A stretch of DNA of 64,000 nt, taken from contig NZ_JQMO01000002.1 of NCBI RefSeq assembly GCF_000744785.1, forward strand, positions 1,922,001-1,986,000, read 5' to 3'. A program made the position numbers and the translations under genes. Source of the DNA: Kitasatospora azatica KCTC 9699 (GTDB lineage Bacteria > Actinomycetota > Actinomycetes > Streptomycetales > Streptomycetaceae). The notes beneath the pieces were generated by a model, which ran no database searches, had not been told where the DNA came from, and saw only the letters and a program-made list of their open reading frames with translations. Every line of letters starts with the position of its first letter. Position 1 is the stretch's first letter. Below are positions 60,252 through 64,000 of the stretch, in pieces.

Positions 60252-62420
60252 GTGACACTCCAGCCCGCAGACAGCCCGTCACCACCGGACTGGCCCACCA
60301 CCCTGGACTCCGTGGTGGTGTACGCCGCCGGCGCGCTCTGCCACCGCCTCGCCACCGGCCGGCTGCCCGCGAGCACCACGGACGGCACGGACGGCACGGA
60401 CGGCACGGACGGCACGGACGGCACGGACGGCACGGACGGCACGGACGGCACGGATGGCACGAACACCGCGAGTGAAACCGCGAGCACCGCTGTCCCCGTC
60501 CAGCTGCGGCTGACCGGCCTGCCCCGTGCTCTTGACGCGGCGAGCCTGCGCGCCACCCTGCCGGCCGGCCCGCCCGGCTGGCGGATCACCGAGGTCCGGC
60601 CGGCCCCCGAGGCCGAGGTCCGCAGCCCGGACGAGCTGCCCGAGCTGCGCCGCCTGCTCACCGAGGCCCAGCAGAAGACCGCCGCGCTGCGCCTGTGGGG
60701 GGACGTGCTGGCGGCCCGCGTCGAGCAGACCGCCGCACTGCGCGCCGTCCCGCCGAAGGCGTCCCGCGAGACGCCGCACCGCCGCGCGCCCGCCGACGCG
60801 CTGCTCGCGCTCGCCGAGTTCGTTGCTGCCCGGCTGACCGCGCTGCACGCCGAGGCCGAGGAGCTGCGCGAGCGCCTGCAACTGGCCGAGCACGAGGAGG
60901 AGCTGCTGATCGACCAGCTGGAGCGGGCGTCCACGGCGCAGGCGGCGGCGCCGGTCGAGACCGCCTTCGTCGCCCTGGTCACCCTCACCCCGGACGATCC
61001 CGGGCAGGCCCGCCCCAGCGCCCCGGTCACCGTCGAGCTGGAGTACCGCGTCCCGGGCGCCCGCTGGGTGCCCAGCTACCGGCTGGACCACCGCCCGGGC
61101 GCCGGCACGGGCACCCTGACGCTGCGCGCGGCCGTGGCCCAGCGCACCGGCGAGGACTGGACCGACGTCCGGCTCACGCTCTCCACGGCCGATCTGCACC
61201 GCCCGGCCGAGGTTCCCCGGCTGCGCTCGCTGCGGATCGGCCGCCGGCAGCCGGCGCCGGCTCCGTCGGGCTGGCGCGAGCCGCCGAGCGGCCTGGGCGA
61301 GCTCTTCGCGGACTACGACCGGGTGACCCCGCCGCTCCGCGCGATGGGTCCGCTGGTGGTGGCGGCCGCCGGACCGGCGCCGCAGGTCGCGATGAGCCGG
61401 CGGATGGCCTACGGAGCCGCGCCCGCCGTCGGCGGCGCCCCTCCCGCGCCCGCCGGCCCAGGGGCCCCCGTGGCCCCTGGCGCCCCCGGTTCTTTCGGTT
61501 CCGCCGACGACGGAGGTCGCCAGCCGATGCGCGCCATGGCCGCCCCCGCACCCGCCGGTGCCTTCGCCAGCGCCCCGCCGCCACCCCCGCCCCCGCCCGC
61601 TCCCCCGGCCCCCGCCGCCGACCTGCTCGACTACGCCGGCCTCACCCTCGCCGGCCCGACCGCCCCAGCGGCGCAGCGCGGCCGACTGCACCCGACCCCG
61701 GCCCGCCACCGCGCGCTGGGCACCCCGGACACCGCGCCGCTGCCCCCGCACGCCGTGCTCCCCCGCCACTCGGCCGGCTCCTTCGACCAGCGCTACGACG
61801 CCGCCGCCCGGGTCGACCTGCCCTCCGACGGCGCCTGGCACACCGTCAGCCTGACCGAGCTGCCGGTCGGCCTCACCCCCGAGTACGTCTGCGTGCCCGC
61901 CGTCGACCCGGCCGTCTACGCGACCCTGCTGCTGGCCAACGACTCCGCGCACGCGCTGCTGGCCGGCCCGCTGGAGGTCACGGCCGACGGCACCTTCCTG
62001 CTCAGCACCGCGCTGCCGACACTGGCCCCGGGCGCCACCCGCCGGATCGGCCTGGGCGTCGCGGAGAGCGTGCGCGCCACCCGGCGGACCGAGACCCAGG
62101 AGTCCACCGCCGGGCTGCGCGGCTCCACCACCGTGGTCACCGAGCGGATCCACGTCGAGCTGGCCAACCGCCTGCCGCACCCGGTCACGGTCGAGGTCCG
62201 CGAGCGGATCCCGGTCACCGGCGAGCGGGACATCCGGGTCGAGGACCAGCCCGGCACGCCCGCCTGGTCGGCCCCCGCCGCCCCGTCGCTCCAGCACCCG
62301 CGCGGCACCCGCTGCTGGCGCGTCGACCTGGCACCCGGCGGCACGGCCGTGCTGAGCGGCGGCTACGAGATCCGGTTCCCGGCCGGCCAGGCCCTGACCG
62401 GCGGCAACCGAAGGAGCTGA
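60252..62420 (+). CDS. MuiA-like protein (DUF4140/DUF4139) 1
   Basis: 722 aa from a GTG at 60252. It has the mucoidy-inhibitor A fold order: an N-terminal DUF4140 part (SVVVYAAGALCHRLATG), a coiled coil (about residues 130-230, LHAEAEELRERLQLAEHEEE), and the DUF4139 beta domain starting 'VTVELEYRVPGARWVPSYRL' with QRTGEDWTDVRLTLST. A nine-copy TDG repeat (60378-60458) interrupts the N-terminal domain, and a Pro/Ala-rich insert lies in the middle. The role in actinobacteria is unknown. It is followed 3 bp later by a paralogue. Confidence 0.85.
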   Translation: MTLQPADSPSPPDWPTTLDSVVVYAAGALCHRLATGRLPASTTDGTDGTDGTDGTDGTDGTDGTDGTDGTNTASETASTAVPVQLRLTGLPRALDAASLRATLPAGPPGWRITEVRPAPEAEVRSPDELPELRRLLTEAQQKTAALRLWGDVLAARVEQTAALRAVPPKASRETPHRRAPADALLALAEFVAARLTALHAEAEELRERLQLAEHEEELLIDQLERASTAQAAAPVETAFVALVTLTPDDPGQARPSAPVTVELEYRVPGARWVPSYRLDHRPGAGTGTLTLRAAVAQRTGEDWTDVRLTLSTADLHRPAEVPRLRSLRIGRRQPAPAPSGWREPPSGLGELFADYDRVTPPLRAMGPLVVAAAGPAPQVAMSRRMAYGAAPAVGGAPPAPAGPGAPVAPGAPGSFGSADDGGRQPMRAMAAPAPAGAFASAPPPPPPPPAPPAPAADLLDYAGLTLAGPTAPAAQRGRLHPTPARHRALGTPDTAPLPPHAVLPRHSAGSFDQRYDAAARVDLPSDGAWHTVSLTELPVGLTPEYVCVPAVDPAVYATLLLANDSAHALLAGPLEVTADGTFLLSTALPTLAPGATRRIGLGVAESVRATRRTETQESTAGLRGSTTVVTERIHVELANRLPHPVTVEVRERIPVTGERDIRVEDQPGTPAWSAPAAPSLQHPRGTRCWRVDLAPGGTAVLSGGYEIRFPAGQALTGGNRRS
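60378..60458. repeat. Nine tandem copies of a 9-bp unit
   Basis: ACGGACGGC repeated nine times (last copy ACGGATGGC), encoding (Thr-Asp-Gly)9 inside the first MuiA-like protein. A multiple of 3, so copy-number change keeps the frame. Confidence 0.9.
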
Positions 62421-62423
62421 GCC

Positions 62424-64000
62424 ATGACGTCCACGCCCATGCCCACGTCCGCAGCCACGTCCGCAGCCGCACCGGTGCCCGAGCCGATCCCGCTGCCCGT
62501 CACCGCCGCCACCTGCCTGGAGGACCGCGCCCACCTGGAGCGCACCGCCACCCTGACCCTCGCCCCGGGCACCCAGCGGCTGCGGCTGGGCCCGGTCACC
62601 CCGCTCGCGGTCGACCACACCGTGCGCGCCGAGCTGGCCGACCCGGCCGCCCGGGTGCTGGACGCCCGGCTGAGCCGCAGCTGGACCCCACCCGCGCCGG
62701 GCCCGCCCACCGCCGAGGACTCCGCGCTGCGGCACCGCCTGCACGAGCTGCGAGCCGCCCTGCGCACCGGCGCCGCCGAGCAGCAGCGCCTCACCGCCCG
62801 GCTCGCCCTGCTGGAGCAGCTCGCCGCCGAGCTGCTGCGCGAGATCGCCGAGGGCACCGGCCACGACGAGGCCGAGCCGGTCCGCTGGTCGCGCGAGCTG
62901 GAGCGGGTGGAGGCGGAGCAGGACACCCACGGCGAGCGGCTGCGCGCCCTGCGCGCCGAACTGGCCGAGCTGACCGCCCAGGAGCGCCAGGCCACGGCCG
63001 CACTGGACGAGTCCGAGGCCGCCGAGCCCGCGCTGCTCGCCTACCTCGACCTCACCGTCCACGCCGAGCAGGCTGCGAGCACCCGGCTGACGGTGCGCCA
63101 TCTGACGCCCTGTGCGCTCTGGCGCCCCGCCTACCGCGCTCGTTACGGCGCCGGCGAGCTGCGCCTGGAGTCGGACGCCGTGGTCTGGCAGGCCACCGGC
63201 GAGGACTGGTCCGGGGTCCGGCTCACCCTCTCCACCGCCCGCTCCGCACTGGCCACCGAGCCGCCGCTGCTGCACGAGGACCGCCTGACGCTGCGTGAGC
63301 TCTCCGCCGAGGAGCGGCGCACGGTGGAGGTCGAGCTGCGCGAGGAGGAGATCAGCACCCTCGGTCCGGACAGCCCGACGCCCTGGTCGACCGAGCTGCC
63401 CGGGGTGGACGACGGGGGCGAGGTGCGGGTGCTGACCGCCACCGCCCCGGCCACCGTGCCCGGGGACGGGCGGGCGCACCGGGTCCCGCTCGGCGCCTTC
63501 GCGGTGCCCGCCACTGCCGAGCGGACGGCTGCGCCGGAGCTGTCCCCGCTGGTCAGCGAGGTGGTGACGTTCCGGAATGCGGCCGCCCATCCGCTGCTGG
63601 CCGGGCCGGTGGAGCTGGTCCGGGGCAGCGGCTTCGTCGGCCGGGGCGAGCTGCGGTTCACCGCGGCCGGGGCGGTGGCCGAGCTGGCCTTCGCCGGCGC
63701 CGACGACTACCGCCTGGTCCGCGAGGTCGAGGAGTCCCGGGGCAGCACCGGCCTGCCGGGGCTCGGCCAGCGCAGCGTGCTGACCACGACGGTGCGGGTG
63801 CACGTCTCGCGGCTCTCCCCGCCGGGCGAGACCGGGGAGCAGCTGGTCACCCTGCGGGAGCGGATCCCGGTCTCCGAGGTCTCCGCCGTCGAGGTCCGGC
63901 TGCGCGAGGAGGCCTGCGACCCGCGCCCGCAGTCGGTGGACGCCGAAGGGGTGGTCCGGTGGGAGCTTCCGCTCGCCCCGAGCGCCCGGCGGACCGTCAC
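62424..64000 (+). CDS. MuiA-like protein (DUF4139) 2, runs off window
   Basis: The ATG at 62424 has AAGGAG upstream and the frame stays open to the window end, at least 525 aa. An N-terminal beta part (ATCLEDRAHLERTATLTLAP) is followed by a long coiled coil (about 95-195, EDSALRHRLHELRAALRTGA..), then DUF4139 strands 'LTVRHLTPCALWRPAYRARY' and 'VWQATGEDWSGVRLTLSTAR'. It is a diverged tandem paralogue of the preceding gene, 3 bp apart, so one operon and possibly a hetero-oligomer. Confidence 0.82.
   Translation, partial: MTSTPMPTSAATSAAAPVPEPIPLPVTAATCLEDRAHLERTATLTLAPGTQRLRLGPVTPLAVDHTVRAELADPAARVLDARLSRSWTPPAPGPPTAEDSALRHRLHELRAALRTGAAEQQRLTARLALLEQLAAELLREIAEGTGHDEAEPVRWSRELERVEAEQDTHGERLRALRAELAELTAQERQATAALDESEAAEPALLAYLDLTVHAEQAASTRLTVRHLTPCALWRPAYRARYGAGELRLESDAVVWQATGEDWSGVRLTLSTARSALATEPPLLHEDRLTLRELSAEERRTVEVELREEEISTLGPDSPTPWSTELPGVDDGGEVRVLTATAPATVPGDGRAHRVPLGAFAVPATAERTAAPELSPLVSEVVTFRNAAAHPLLAGPVELVRGSGFVGRGELRFTAAGAVAELAFAGADDYRLVREVEESRGSTGLPGLGQRSVLTTTVRVHVSRLSPPGETGEQLVTLRERIPVSEVSAVEVRLREEACDPRPQSVDAEGVVRWELPLAPSARRTV

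Noticed and set aside
60378..60458. CRISPR-like array
   Set aside because: The 9-bp units have no spacers and encode an in-frame Thr-Asp-Gly repeat.
60279..63803. Very long minus-strand open frame (over 1100 codons) opposite the MuiA-like genes
   Set aside because: It is an antisense shadow caused by strong third-position GC bias; its product is Gly/Ala/Arg-rich with no family pattern.

Overview
High-GC actinobacterial DNA, most likely from Streptomyces, Kitasatospora or a close relative. The signs are strongly GC-biased third codon positions, GTG/TTG starts, GTGA and ATGA stop/start overlaps, rpf-type transglycosylases, a mycothiol-type maleylpyruvate isomerase homologue, F420-type enzymes, and a der-cmk-tyrA block.

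Layout. (1) 1-3528 is the right end of an integrative element that starts outside the window: an unknown 383-aa protein, a tyrosine integrase, and a 3'-half copy of tRNA-Pro acting as an attachment site. (2) 3529-48430 is a second, tandem region of about 44.9 kb. It is bounded by 47-bp direct repeats (3482-3528 and 48384-48430) made from the 3' half of tRNA-Pro(GGG). Its right end repeats the module 'unknown protein + integrase' almost identically (45464-48293). (3) 48389-48462 is the intact tRNA-Pro gene. (4) 48613-64000 looks like ordinary chromosome: MFS exporter, DUF1684 protein, tesB, ribokinase, two Rpf-like transglycosylases, two unknown proteins, der, cmk, tyrA and two tandem MuiA-like (DUF4139) proteins.

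Inside the island, 4.0-10.8 kb carries a third integrase, a possible HEPN/Abi-like protein, and an operon of AAA ATPase, subtilisin-like protease and GNAT that matches the IetAS anti-phage architecture. From 11 to 13 kb there are remnants: an IS21 istA fragment, an alpha/beta hydrolase fragment and a broken cation/proton antiporter. From 12.9 to 34.8 kb there is a stress/ion module: MarR, DUF305/DUF3105, an STAS gene split by an ISAzo13-type insertion, a NarK-like transporter, another STAS protein, a SpoIIE-type phosphatase, a ClC channel, broken UspA, a deazaflavin enzyme, a deacetylase-like protein and a beta-propeller lipoprotein. Seven copies of a palindrome, consensus TTGCATNATGCAA, occur only here (13.5-32.6 kb) and most sit just upstream of genes, so this looks like a shared regulon. 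Embedded in it is a two-gene system (26328-30691): a small helical protein and a 1312-aa NTPase with TPR repeats that share an almost identical glycine-rich motif, as in amyloid-signalling NLR pairs.

From 35 to 45.3 kb lie an APC permease and a Na+/H+ antiporter that share a 24-bp leader element, several genes broken by single-base frameshifts, two TetR regulators with visible operators, and tag. No replication or conjugation genes were seen, so the island is probably mobilised by others or immobile.
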